From Alicyclobacillus mali NBRC 102425 (GTDB lineage Bacteria > Bacillota > Bacilli > Alicyclobacillales > Alicyclobacillaceae), in the NCBI RefSeq assembly GCF_001570745.1, contig NZ_BCSG01000030.1:1-55488 (forward strand): a stretch of 55,488 nt of DNA, written 5' to 3'. This document shows, piece by piece, positions 1 to 8,267 of the stretch. The stretch's first letter is position 1. The number at the start of each line of letters is the position of its first letter. The notes beneath the pieces are model-generated. The model saw only the letters and a list, made by a program, of their open reading frames with translations. It was not told the DNA's origin and ran no database searches. Position numbers and translations under genes: made by a program.

Positions 1-91
1 TGAACCTCTACAGAGGCATTGTTGTTGTGACAAGTGGTGCTAAGAATGGGCCACGGACGGACACACGACGCGTTGACGTACGCTTGTGTCG

Positions 92-120
92 TTGCAACAT
101 CTCTTGTCTTGAAATATACG
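92..120 (+). promoter_or_regulatory. Candidate sigma-A promoter for menC
   Basis: TTGCAA (92-97) and TATACG (115-120) are separated by 17 bases, about 70 bases before the menC start. Nothing else in the first 190 bases reads as a gene; any upstream gene lies outside the window. Confidence 0.4.
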
Positions 121-190
121 TCTACGCTGATTCCAACATGGAATTCTGTTCTGTCTGTGCTTTCCGTGGTGCCACGAGAGAGGGGCCTGT

Positions 191-1324
191 ATGCTTCGGA
201 CTTGCACTTTGTATCGGTTATCTCTGCCTCTGCGGCTTCCGATGCGTACCGCTCATGGGGATATCCGTGACAAGCAGGCGATTCTTGTCCAACTGAAGGA
301 TGACGACGGAATTGAGGGCTGGGCGGAGTGCGTTGCACTCGCCGAGCCAACCTACACAGAGGAGTGCGCCGATAGCGCCTGGACTGTGCTTGTACATCAC
401 TTGCTTCCGAGAATGGCGAGATGGCTTCGCGCGGTTGGCGAAGATGTGGATCCTCGGAATGCCTGCGAGGCCTTTCGTGACGTGCGTGGCAACCGCATGA
501 GTGTGGCTGCACTGGAGATGGCCATTTGGGATTGGCAGGCCGCGAGGAAAGGGCAGCCCCTCATCGAACTGCTGGGGGGTGGTCGGGACCGCGTGGACGT
601 GGGTGTGACGCTCGGGATGTCGGAGTCGCTTGATGCGCTCATTCAGTCTGTGGAAACGGCGGTGGAGCAAGGATTCCGCAGGGTGAAACTGAAGATTGAA
701 CCGGGCCACGATCTCGCTCCTCTTCAGGCAATCCGACATCGTTATCCCGACCTTGCAATTGCCGCGGACGCGAACGGGAGCTATCGTGCGGAACATGCTC
801 ACATCCTCCAACAACTGGATGTGTACAACTTGGAATTCATTGAACAGCCGCTCGCGGAAGATGACTGGTTCGATCTCGCCGAACTACAGGCTACACTGCG
901 GACGCCAATTTGCCTCGACGAAAGTATCCGCTCTGTGAGTGAATTGAGACTTGCTGCGAGGCTTGGAGCGGCCCGGACGCTCAATGTGAAGCCCGGGCGG
1001 CTGGGCGGGTTTGCAGCCACGTTGCAGATTTTAGCCGCGGCCCACGAGGCGGGAATTGCCACTTGGGTGGGTGGAATGTACGAAACAGGCGTCGGGCGCT
1101 TGCATGGGTTGATGGCGGCGTCGCTGCCATCCATGAATCATGAGACCGATCTCGGCCCAAGCAGTCGGTATTTCGAGCGAGATCTGCTGAAGGAGCCCAT
1201 TGTTTTTGCCGAGCCCGGCGTCATTCAAGTGCCGCGATGCTGCGGCGTGGCGGACTGGGTTGACCGAGAAGCCGTGCGCCGCTTTTCCACCGCAATCTGG
1301 AGCGCCGATCTCAGAACGCTATGA
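191..1324 (+). CDS. menC: o-Succinylbenzoate synthase / N-acylamino acid racemase-type enolase superfamily enzyme
   Basis: The 377-residue protein is a muconate-cycloisomerase-type member of the enolase superfamily. The expected active-site set is visible: the KxK pair K166/K168, metal ligands D193 (ADANGSY), E218 (FIEQPL) and D243 (LDES), and the opposite lysine K267 (NVKPGR). The known role of this subgroup is the dehydration of SHCHC to o-succinylbenzoate in menaquinone synthesis; close homologues in Gram-positive bacteria also racemise N-acylamino acids, and sequence alone does not separate the two. The ATG at 191 follows an AGAGAGGGG ribosome site. It stands alone, with no other men gene next to it, so the menaquinone role is family-based inference. 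Confidence 0.85.
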   Translation: MLRTCTLYRLSLPLRLPMRTAHGDIRDKQAILVQLKDDDGIEGWAECVALAEPTYTEECADSAWTVLVHHLLPRMARWLRAVGEDVDPRNACEAFRDVRGNRMSVAALEMAIWDWQAARKGQPLIELLGGGRDRVDVGVTLGMSESLDALIQSVETAVEQGFRRVKLKIEPGHDLAPLQAIRHRYPDLAIAADANGSYRAEHAHILQQLDVYNLEFIEQPLAEDDWFDLAELQATLRTPICLDESIRSVSELRLAARLGAARTLNVKPGRLGGFAATLQILAAAHEAGIATWVGGMYETGVGRLHGLMAASLPSMNHETDLGPSSRYFERDLLKEPIVFAEPGVIQVPRCCGVADWVDREAVRRFSTAIWSADLRTL

Positions 1325-1493
1325 GCCAAGTTCGCATCTTGGACACCATTTGCCAACAGGATTTTTGCTGCTCGGTGTCGAAGTGGGTCAGTATGTGTCG
1401 TGGGGGTCAATGTGCGTCGGGGCAAGAAGGTCACAAGAGACGAGAGACAAGCACTTGGTCACTACATCATGGGATGAGGGGTAGATCCGTACA

Positions 1494-2180
1494 GTGATTG
1501 AAATGCAGGACGTCTGGAAGGAGTATCCCAACGGGACCCAGGCCCTGAATGGCATTTCGGTTCACATTCAGAAGGGCGAATTTGTGTATATCGTCGGTCC
1601 GAGTGGAGCCGGAAAATCGACCTTCATCAAGCTGATGTACCGCGAGGAGCGACCTACGCGCGGCCACATCTTCATCAACGGATTTAACATTGAGAAGCTG
1701 AAGGATCGCAAGATTCCTCTGTTGCGCCGGACCATCGGCGTTGTGTTTCAGGATTTCAAGTTGCTCCCCAAGCTGACGGCGGCTGAAAACGTGGCATTTG
1801 CGTTGGAAGTCATCGGCGCGCCCCCCAAGTACATTCGCAAGCGGGTGCGGGAAGTACTTGAACAAGTTGGCTTGGAAGAGAAAATGAGCATGTATCCTCA
1901 TCAGTTGTCTGGCGGTGAACAGCAGCGGGTGGCCGTCGCGCGGTCGCTTGCAAACAATCCAGCGGTTCTTATCGCGGACGAGCCGACCGGCAACCTAGAT
2001 CCGGAGACGTCGTGGGACGTCATGCGCCTTTTCCAGCGGATCAACGATCTCGGCACGACCATCGTGATGGCGACACACAACCGAGAGATTGTGAACACCA
2101 TGCGAAAGCGCGTCATTGCGATTGAGAACGGCGTGATCGTGAGAGACGAGGAGAAAGGGTATTACGGCTATGATGACTAG
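1494..2180 (+). CDS. ftsE: Cell division ATP-binding protein FtsE
   Basis: FtsE is the cytoplasmic ATPase of the FtsEX complex, which in Bacillus controls peptidoglycan hydrolases during elongation and sporulation. The 228-residue protein has Walker A GPSGAGKST (residues 35-43), Q-loop FQDFKLLP, signature LSGGEQQR, Walker B VLIADEP and an H-loop TH near residue 195, all at standard spacing. Translation starts at GTG 1494. The 3' end overlaps ftsX by 11 bases, a strong sign of translational coupling. The 170 bases before it hold no gene or convincing promoter that I can see. Confidence 0.96.
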   Translation: MIEMQDVWKEYPNGTQALNGISVHIQKGEFVYIVGPSGAGKSTFIKLMYREERPTRGHIFINGFNIEKLKDRKIPLLRRTIGVVFQDFKLLPKLTAAENVAFALEVIGAPPKYIRKRVREVLEQVGLEEKMSMYPHQLSGGEQQRVAVARSLANNPAVLIADEPTGNLDPETSWDVMRLFQRINDLGTTIVMATHNREIVNTMRKRVIAIENGVIVRDEEKGYYGYDD

Positions 2181-3060
2181 ATGGTTGCGGCACGTACGCG
2201 AAGGATTTAAAAATGTCATCAGGAACGGATGGATGTCGTTTGCGGCGTTAAGCGCTGTGATTGTGACACTGGCGGTGCTCGGTTTTTCGCTTATCCTCAC
2301 CTTCAACGTGGCGCAGATGTCAAACAGCGTCACGGGGCAGCTGGAGTTCAGCGCGTTCTTGAACGTCAACGCGTCCGAACAGCAGGGAGAGCAGGTGGCG
2401 CAGGAAATACGCGCGCTTCCTGGGATCGCGTCGGTGCAGATCATCTCCAAGAACGAAGGTCTTCAGCAGATGAAGCAAGAACTTGGCCAGGAATTGAGCG
2501 ACGTGTTGAACGCGTTCAAGCAAAATCCGCTTCCGATTCAGATTGTGGTCAAACCACAGGATCCGCACCAGATCGACCGGTTGGCCAAAGAGGTGAGCGA
2601 GATCCCAGGGGTGGCGGCGGTGCGCGATCCTCACAAGCTCGCGGCCGCCATCTTCCGTACCCTGGCCGTCGTGCGGGACATTGGTATTGTGTTTGTGGTG
2701 GGGCTCGTCGTTACGTCTATGTTCCTCATTTCGAACACCATCCGCATGACCATTTTTCACCGGCGCCGGGAGATCGAGATCATGAAGCTGGTCGGCGCCA
2801 CCAACTGGTTCATTCGATGGCCGTTCATCATCGAGGGCATGATCATCGGGCTCATCGGCAGTGCAATTCCAGTCGTGCTTCTCGTGTATGGCTATCGCTC
2901 GCTCTACGTCAAGGCGAAGGGCGTGTTCAGCGGACTGGCATTTCCGCTTGTCCAGGCAGGTCAGATCGAGGTCAAGCTAGCGGTGATCCTGATTGCCATG
3001 GGGCTTCTCATCGGCATGTGGGGAGGCGTCATCACCGTCCGGCGCTTTCTGCGCGTGTAA
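2170..3060 (+). CDS. ftsX: Cell division membrane protein FtsX
   Basis: FtsX is the membrane partner of FtsE and passes ATPase-driven changes to cell-wall hydrolases outside the cell. The 296-residue protein shows the family plan: a short cytoplasmic N-terminus (RHVREGFKNVIRNGWM), one membrane helix near residues 22-45, an extracellular domain to about residue 165, then three membrane helices, with the cytoplasmic loop carrying the typical RRREIEIMKLVGAT sequence. Two tandem ATG codons (2170, 2173) are possible starts. In B. subtilis a secreted protease gene (ctpB) follows ftsX; here it is missing and a MinJ-like gene comes next. Confidence 0.95.
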   Translation: MMTRWLRHVREGFKNVIRNGWMSFAALSAVIVTLAVLGFSLILTFNVAQMSNSVTGQLEFSAFLNVNASEQQGEQVAQEIRALPGIASVQIISKNEGLQQMKQELGQELSDVLNAFKQNPLPIQIVVKPQDPHQIDRLAKEVSEIPGVAAVRDPHKLAAAIFRTLAVVRDIGIVFVVGLVVTSMFLISNTIRMTIFHRRREIEIMKLVGATNWFIRWPFIIEGMIIGLIGSAIPVVLLVYGYRSLYVKAKGVFSGLAFPLVQAGQIEVKLAVILIAMGLLIGMWGGVITVRRFLRV

Positions 3061-3100
3061 ATATGGCTTCACCGCTGGCTAGAGAAAGGGATACGCTTTC

Positions 3101-4390
3101 ATGCATGTGACGGCGAATGGCTGGTGGGCGCTCGTCGGCCTGTTGCTCCTAAGCTTTGTGCTCAATCCTTATCACTACTTGGCGACAGGTTTCGTCATTT
3201 GGGACCTGGTGAGAAACGTTCGCCGAGAGCGCATGTGGTTTGGTTTGCGCATCACAAGAATCGGGAAGACGCTCCTCCTTCGCTACGGGCGAGCTGTCGC
3301 CGTGGGAGTTGTGGCGAGTGTTGCGCTGCTTGCCGTCGGCGTCCGGGTCACCATCTCTTCGGCGCTGTATGTGTTCGCCGTGTCGATTGTGCTCGGCGTG
3401 ATCCGATCACGTTTGGCCGCTGCGCCCACCGCCATCTCGATTTCCGTCTTGCTTTCTGCGCTTTTGCGCGCGTATCACGGCTCCGTGCCTGCGGCGATTT
3501 TGCCCGTTTGGCGAGCCATCGTGGAGATGCCGCAGGCGGATTGGCTGGCTATCGCCGCCGCCGCGGCGCTGGCCGAGGCTCTGCTGAGCCTGTGGGGGAC
3601 TCGGGATGCAATCCTTCCGGCTCTTGTGACGTCGCGGCGAGGCCGCCGCATGGGCGCGATGAAACTTCAGTTCGGCTATGTGGTGCCTGTGGCGGTGTGG
3701 ATTACGCCAGTCGCGCGCCCCGAGTTTGTATTCGTCTCGGGTTGGCATCCCTGGCACGCGCCTTTGGGCCAACCCTTGGAGTGGTTCGCTGTACCATTAG
3801 CGCTTGGCTGGCATGCGCTTCTGACCTCGCTGCGCGTGGAGCGCGCGCTGAATCATCTGCGTTGGCTCGACATATTTCGCGGGCTCATTTTGGCCGCGGG
3901 TTTTGCGTGCGCCTACCTCTGGCGCTCGCAGGCAGCGCTTTATGCGGCGGGCGCGTCAATCGTTGTGACGGAGCTGTTCCGTATTGTTATACGGCGAATG
4001 GATCGGAGCTTGGAGCCTCAGTTTGCCCCGGACAGTCAAGGTGTTCGCGTCCTGTATGTCATCCGTGGTTCGCTTGCAGAACGGCTCGGCATTCGGCCCG
4101 GGGAGCTCATCACGCACGTGAACCAAGCACCCGTTCACACGGAGTACGATTTCCACTTCGCGCTGGAACAGAATCCGGCCTATGCCCGCTTTCAAATTGC
4201 GGACCATCACGGCGAACCCAGGCTGGTGTCGAGCCCCGTCTTCGAAGGCGAGCGCCACAATCTCGGCCTTATCTTCGTCTTGCCAGGGGAAGAACCAGCT
4301 TTTCGGCTGAAGCGCCCGTTCGGCTTTCTTGAGACACTGTACCTGCGCGCGCCGGGCTTGATGAGGCGCGATGACAGATCTCGTTCGTAG
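3101..4390 (+). CDS. MinJ-like multi-pass membrane protein with C-terminal PDZ domain
   Basis: The 429-residue protein has about eight hydrophobic helices over residues 5-300 and a PDZ-type domain at about 310-385 (VLYVIRGSLAERLGIRPGELI). This is the architecture of Bacillus MinJ, the adaptor that links DivIVA at the poles to MinCD. Gene order supports the match: in B. subtilis minJ lies in the same ftsEX-to-uvrBA neighbourhood. Sequence identity with MinJ cannot be judged by eye, and a generic PDZ membrane protein is the alternative. The start at ATG 3101 has a moderate AAAGGG ribosome site; a GTG two codons later is possible. Confidence 0.65.
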   Translation: MHVTANGWWALVGLLLLSFVLNPYHYLATGFVIWDLVRNVRRERMWFGLRITRIGKTLLLRYGRAVAVGVVASVALLAVGVRVTISSALYVFAVSIVLGVIRSRLAAAPTAISISVLLSALLRAYHGSVPAAILPVWRAIVEMPQADWLAIAAAAALAEALLSLWGTRDAILPALVTSRRGRRMGAMKLQFGYVVPVAVWITPVARPEFVFVSGWHPWHAPLGQPLEWFAVPLALGWHALLTSLRVERALNHLRWLDIFRGLILAAGFACAYLWRSQAALYAAGASIVVTELFRIVIRRMDRSLEPQFAPDSQGVRVLYVIRGSLAERLGIRPGELITHVNQAPVHTEYDFHFALEQNPAYARFQIADHHGEPRLVSSPVFEGERHNLGLIFVLPGEEPAFRLKRPFGFLETLYLRAPGLMRRDDRSRS

Positions 4391-4404
4391 AGGGAGGCGT
4401 TCCC

Positions 4405-5205
4405 ATGGACCTCGCAACGGTACTCGGATTGCTCCTCGGCATTGGCGGTCTCCTCGGGGGGTATATCCTCGACAAGGGCAACATCGCGGCGCTGATCCAG
4501 CCTTCCGCCATGATGATTGTGTTCGGCGGCACGCTCGGCGCCACGATGTTGTCGAGCTCCCTGAAGGTGTTTCTTTCTCTGCCGAAGTACCTGCGAATCG
4601 CCTTCTTCGCGCCCAAGCGAGACCCACGCACGCAGATCGACCAGTTGGTCGATCTCGCCGTCATGGCCCGCCGAGAGGGCATTCTGGCGCTGGAGGACCA
4701 CGTCAACTCGTTCGACGACGCCTTCATGCGCAATGGCGTTCGGCTGATCGTGGACGGGATCGACCCGGAACTGGTCAAGGACATGTTGCAGACGGAGCTC
4801 GCGCACATCGAGGAGCGGCACGAGGTCGGGATTGCGATGTTCGAAGCTGCGGGCGGATTCGCCCCGACCATGGGCATCATCGGCACAGTCATGGGGCTCG
4901 TGCACGTGCTCGGAAGTCTGAGCGACGTGAGTTCATTGGGACCCGAGATTGCGACGGCGTTCATCGCCACGCTGTACGGCGTCGCGAGCGCAAATATCTT
5001 CTGGCTCCCGGTTGCCAACAAGCTGCGGTCGCGATCGCAGGAGGAGATGCTCGAACGCGAGATGACGCTGGAAGGCATCCTGTCCATCCAGGCTGGCGAA
5101 AATCCGAACGTTCTGCGGCAGAAGCTGCTCTCGTTCCTGGCGGCGTCCGATCGCGACGAGAAGGAGAAGGCGGGGGTCCAGAGTGGAGCGGCGCAAGAAG
5201 CCTAA
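4405..5205 (+). CDS. motA: Flagellar motor stator protein MotA
   Basis: MotA forms the ring of four-helix subunits of the ion-driven stator. The 266-residue protein has helices near residues 5-25 and 30-50, a charged cytoplasmic loop, and helices 3-4 around GFAPTMGIIGTVMGLVHVL (about residues 150-170) and ATAFIATLYGVASANIFWLP. The conserved Pro in the third helix and the Pro after IFWL are present. ATG 4405 has a strong GGGAGG site. It overlaps motB by 23 bases. There are no other flagellar genes in the window, so the pair is a detached motAB operon as in B. subtilis. Confidence 0.93.
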   Translation: MDLATVLGLLLGIGGLLGGYILDKGNIAALIQPSAMMIVFGGTLGATMLSSSLKVFLSLPKYLRIAFFAPKRDPRTQIDQLVDLAVMARREGILALEDHVNSFDDAFMRNGVRLIVDGIDPELVKDMLQTELAHIEERHEVGIAMFEAAGGFAPTMGIIGTVMGLVHVLGSLSDVSSLGPEIATAFIATLYGVASANIFWLPVANKLRSRSQEEMLEREMTLEGILSIQAGENPNVLRQKLLSFLAASDRDEKEKAGVQSGAAQEA

Positions 5206-5998
5206 GCACAAGCAGAACCACGAGCGTTGGTTGGTGACGTATTCCGATCTCATTACGCTTTTGCTCGTGTTCTTCGTCGTGATGTTCGCCATGTCGACCA
5301 TCGACAAGACTCGGTTTGCGACGCTCGCCGAGTCGCTGTACCAGGCGCTTCATCCAGGCCAGCAGATTCCGCTGAATATGGGGACGACGGCGCTCCTGGA
5401 AAGCGGCGACCAGAACAACGGCCAGCAGTTTCCCGACAACCTGCAGAACCCGAACAGTCCTACGAACTCGACGACGCAGAATCAGCAGTCGAACCAGGAC
5501 CTCACCGACGCGAAGCAGCTCGACATGTTATATCGGGAAATTCAGCAATACATCGCGAACCATCACCTGACGGGCGAAGTGCAGGTAGTGGATGAGGCGC
5601 GCGGTGTGCAAATTACGATGCGGGATGTGGCGCTCTTCAACACGGGACAGGCCGTCCTGCTGCCCAAGGCCAAGGCCATCATTCAAGGGCTGATCCCGTT
5701 TTTCAAGCAGATATCCAACGACATCGTGGTGGAAGGTTACACGGATACGCAGCCCATCAACACGCCCGTTTACCCGTCCAACTGGGAGCTTTCCGCCGCG
5801 CGCGCCATGAGCGTGGTGCGCTTTCTGGCCGATCACGGCATCAACCCCACGCGCCTGGCCGGCATGGGGTACGGACAATACCATCCGGTGGCGTCGAACG
5901 CGACACCCGCGGGACGCCAGGCCAATCGCCGCGTGAATATCGTTATCCTGCGCAAGATGTACGCGCCGGGAACTGCCCCGGCCCTCCCTACCAGTTGA
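5183..5998 (+). CDS. motB: Flagellar motor stator protein MotB
   Basis: MotB is the peptidoglycan-anchored half of the stator. The 271-residue protein begins with a basic tail, then one membrane helix with the proton/sodium-carrying aspartate D22 (TYSDLITLLLVF). A Gln/Asn-rich linker (about residues 70-115) leads to an OmpA-type peptidoglycan-binding domain with VEGYTDTQPI and ANRRVNIVI. Whether it uses H+ or Na+ cannot be settled from the sequence alone. The GTG start at 5183 lies inside motA. A stem-loop terminator follows at 6030-6085. Confidence 0.93.
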   Translation: MERRKKPKHKQNHERWLVTYSDLITLLLVFFVVMFAMSTIDKTRFATLAESLYQALHPGQQIPLNMGTTALLESGDQNNGQQFPDNLQNPNSPTNSTTQNQQSNQDLTDAKQLDMLYREIQQYIANHHLTGEVQVVDEARGVQITMRDVALFNTGQAVLLPKAKAIIQGLIPFFKQISNDIVVEGYTDTQPINTPVYPSNWELSAARAMSVVRFLADHGINPTRLAGMGYGQYHPVASNATPAGRQANRRVNIVILRKMYAPGTAPALPTS

Positions 5999-6029
5999 TG
6001 TCCAAAGTCCCCGGTGACGGTGAGAAACT

Positions 6030-6085
6030 CCGCCTTGCGAACGCGCGCCTGTACAGGCCGAACGCGCGAGAAGAGGCGGGGTTTT
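6030..6085 (+). terminator. Terminator after motAB
   Basis: CCGCCT (6030-6035) pairs with AGGCGG (6074-6079), followed by GGTTTTCTTT. The loop contains the palindrome CCTGTACAGG and two copies of CGAACGCGCG, so the folded structure is larger than a simple hairpin. Confidence 0.6.
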
Positions 6086-6087
6086 CT

Positions 6088-6116
6088 TTGCACGTGGCGG
6101 TGTCCCTTTTTATAAT
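6088..6116 (+). promoter_or_regulatory. Sigma-A promoter of uvrBA
   Basis: TTGCAC (6088-6093), 17-base spacer, and a perfect TATAAT (6111-6116). Transcription would start near 6123, about 130 bases before uvrB. Confidence 0.75.
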
Positions 6117-6155
6117 GAACAGGTGATAGCAAACTGACTGCATCGCAACTTGGAA

Positions 6156-6171
6156 GGGAACGTTTGTTCCC
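6156..6171. promoter_or_regulatory. LexA/DinR-like SOS box, or attenuator hairpin, in the uvrB leader
   Basis: GGGAACGTTTGTTCCC contains GAAC-N4-GTTC, the core of the Gram-positive SOS box (consensus CGAACRNRYGTTCG). It lies 40 bases downstream of the uvrB -10 element, and uvrBA is a known LexA target in Bacillus. The flanking bases extend the symmetry to AAGGGAAC/GTTCCCTT followed by T5, so the same DNA could also act in RNA as a terminator or attenuator. Confidence 0.55.
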
Positions 6172-6250
6172 TTTTTCTCGTTCGGTGTGATAGAGTGAAG
6201 CTGTGTCCATCTCCGTCCTCGGATGAGTGAACGAGCAAGGAGGGCGTAGC

Positions 6251-8242
6251 GTGTCCCAATTACCTGGCAAATTTGAGCTCGTGACGGACATGAAGCCTCA
6301 GGGAGACCAGCCCCAGGCCATCGAGGCACTCGTCGACGGGTTGTACAGTGGCCTCCGTCACCAGACGTTGCTTGGCGTGACGGGATCGGGCAAGACGTTC
6401 ACCATGGCCAACATCATTGCGGAGATCAATCGCCCAACGCTCGTCATCGCGCACAACAAGACGCTCGCCGCACAGCTGGCGGCGGAGTTTCGCGCGTTCT
6501 TCCCAAACAATGCGGTGGAGTACTTCGTGAGCTACTACGATTATTATCAACCGGAGGCGTACATTCCGTCGACGGATACGTATATCGAGAAGGATGCGAA
6601 GATCAACGACGAGATCGACAAACTGCGCCACTCGGCGACGGCCGCCATTTTAGAGCGCAACGACGTGCTTGTGGTGGCAAGTGTATCCGCCATCTACGGC
6701 CTCGGCAATCCTGAGGAGTATCGGCACCACGTGCTGTCGCTTCGCGTCGGAGCGCCGATGGAACGCAATCAGGTGCTTCGCAAGCTGGTGGATATGCAAT
6801 ATACGCGCAACGACGTCAACTTTACGAGAGGCACCTTCCGAGTGCGAGGAGACGTCGTCGAAGTCTTCCCGGCGTCGCGCGATGAGAACGCCATTCGCGT
6901 CGAATTTTTTGGGGACGAGATCGACCGAATCTCGGAGATCAACGTGCTGACCGGCGAAGTGGTGGCGCGGAGGGCGCATTTCAGCGTGTTTCCAGCGTCG
7001 CACTATGTCACATCGCGCGAGCGGTTGGAGAGGGCCATCGAGCGGATCCGAGCGGAGTTGGAGGAACGGCTCTCGGAACTGCGCGCTCAGGGCAAGCTGC
7101 TTGAGGCGCAGCGGCTCGAGCAGCGGACCAACTATGACATCGAAATGATGCTCGAGATGGGGTTTTGCTCCGGAATTGAGAACTATTCTCGTCACCTGGA
7201 GGGCCGCGAAGCCGGCGAGCCTCCGTACACGCTGCTCGATTACTTCCCGCCGGGCTTCGTCACGTTCATCGACGAGTCGCACGTCACCCTTCCGCAGTTG
7301 CGCGGCATGTACAACGGCGACCGGAGCCGCAAGCTGACACTCATTGACCACGGGTTCCGACTGCCTTCTGCGGCAGACAACCGGCCGCTCAAGTTCGAGG
7401 AGTTCGAGCGGGCCGTGGGTCAGTGCATTTACGTCAGCGCCACACCAGGGCCTTACGAGCGGCAACATCAGCAGCGCATTGTCGAGCAAATCATCCGCCC
7501 GACAGGGCTCGTGGATCCGGAGATCCACGTGCGGCCCATCAAGGGGCAGATTGACGATCTCGTCGGAGAAATTCGCGAGCGCATCCGGCGCGACGAGCGC
7601 GTCCTCGTGACCACGCTGACGAAGAAGATGGCGGAGGACCTGACCGATTATCTGAAAGAACTTGGCATCAAGGTCCGCTACCTCCATTCGGACATCAAGA
7701 CCATCGAGCGCATGGTGATTTTGCGCGATCTCCGGCGCGGCGTGTTCGACGTGCTCGTGGGCATCAATCTCTTGCGAGAGGGGCTGGATCTGCCGGAGGT
7801 GTCGCTTGTCGCCATCTTGGACGCGGATAAGGAAGGGTTTCTCCGGTCGCACACGTCGCTCATTCAGACCATCGGCCGTGCGGCGCGCAACGCGAACGGC
7901 ACGGTCATCATGTACGCCGATACCATCACCGAGTCGATGCGCATCGCCATTGAGGAGACGGAGCGCAGGCGGCAAAAGCAGATTGCGTACAACCGAGAAC
8001 ACGATATCACGCCGCAGACCGTTCGCAAGGCGGTGCGGGACGTAATTGAGTCCACGAAGGTGGCGGAGTCGGAAGAGGACTATGTGGCCGTTGCGGAAAA
8101 GGCGCAAACGATGTCGGGCCGCGAGCGCAAGGAGCTCATCGCGAAGTTGGAGCAGGAGATGAAGGCGGCCGCGAAAGCGCTCGACTTCGAGCGCGCCGCA
8201 GAGCTTCGGGACATGATCATGGAACTCATGGACGCGTCGTGA
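6251..8242 (+). CDS. uvrB: Excinuclease ABC subunit B
   Basis: UvrB is the damage-verifying helicase-like subunit of nucleotide excision repair. The chosen GTG start at 6251 follows AGGAGG and gives 663 residues, the usual length, and the family N-terminus ([17 protein letters not shown]). Visible are Walker A GVTGSGKT, the beta-hairpin region [12 protein letters not shown], the helicase motif IDESHVT, later motifs around [17 protein letters not shown] and QTIGRAARN, and the C-terminal UVR motif ([22 protein letters not shown]) that binds UvrC. It is followed after 25 bases by uvrA and lies behind a likely SOS box. Confidence 0.98.
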   Translation: MSQLPGKFELVTDMKPQGDQPQAIEALVDGLYSGLRHQTLLGVTGSGKTFTMANIIAEINRPTLVIAHNKTLAAQLAAEFRAFFPNNAVEYFVSYYDYYQPEAYIPSTDTYIEKDAKINDEIDKLRHSATAAILERNDVLVVASVSAIYGLGNPEEYRHHVLSLRVGAPMERNQVLRKLVDMQYTRNDVNFTRGTFRVRGDVVEVFPASRDENAIRVEFFGDEIDRISEINVLTGEVVARRAHFSVFPASHYVTSRERLERAIERIRAELEERLSELRAQGKLLEAQRLEQRTNYDIEMMLEMGFCSGIENYSRHLEGREAGEPPYTLLDYFPPGFVTFIDESHVTLPQLRGMYNGDRSRKLTLIDHGFRLPSAADNRPLKFEEFERAVGQCIYVSATPGPYERQHQQRIVEQIIRPTGLVDPEIHVRPIKGQIDDLVGEIRERIRRDERVLVTTLTKKMAEDLTDYLKELGIKVRYLHSDIKTIERMVILRDLRRGVFDVLVGINLLREGLDLPEVSLVAILDADKEGFLRSHTSLIQTIGRAARNANGTVIMYADTITESMRIAIEETERRRQKQIAYNREHDITPQTVRKAVRDVIESTKVAESEEDYVAVAEKAQTMSGRERKELIAKLEQEMKAAAKALDFERAAELRDMIMELMDAS

Positions 8243-8267
8243 GGCGCGAAGGAAGAAGGAAGACGGC

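Noticed and set aside
1-190. Short frames in the first 190 bases as a partial gene
   Set aside because: They run into menC in other frames, have no ribosome site and no recognisable sequence.
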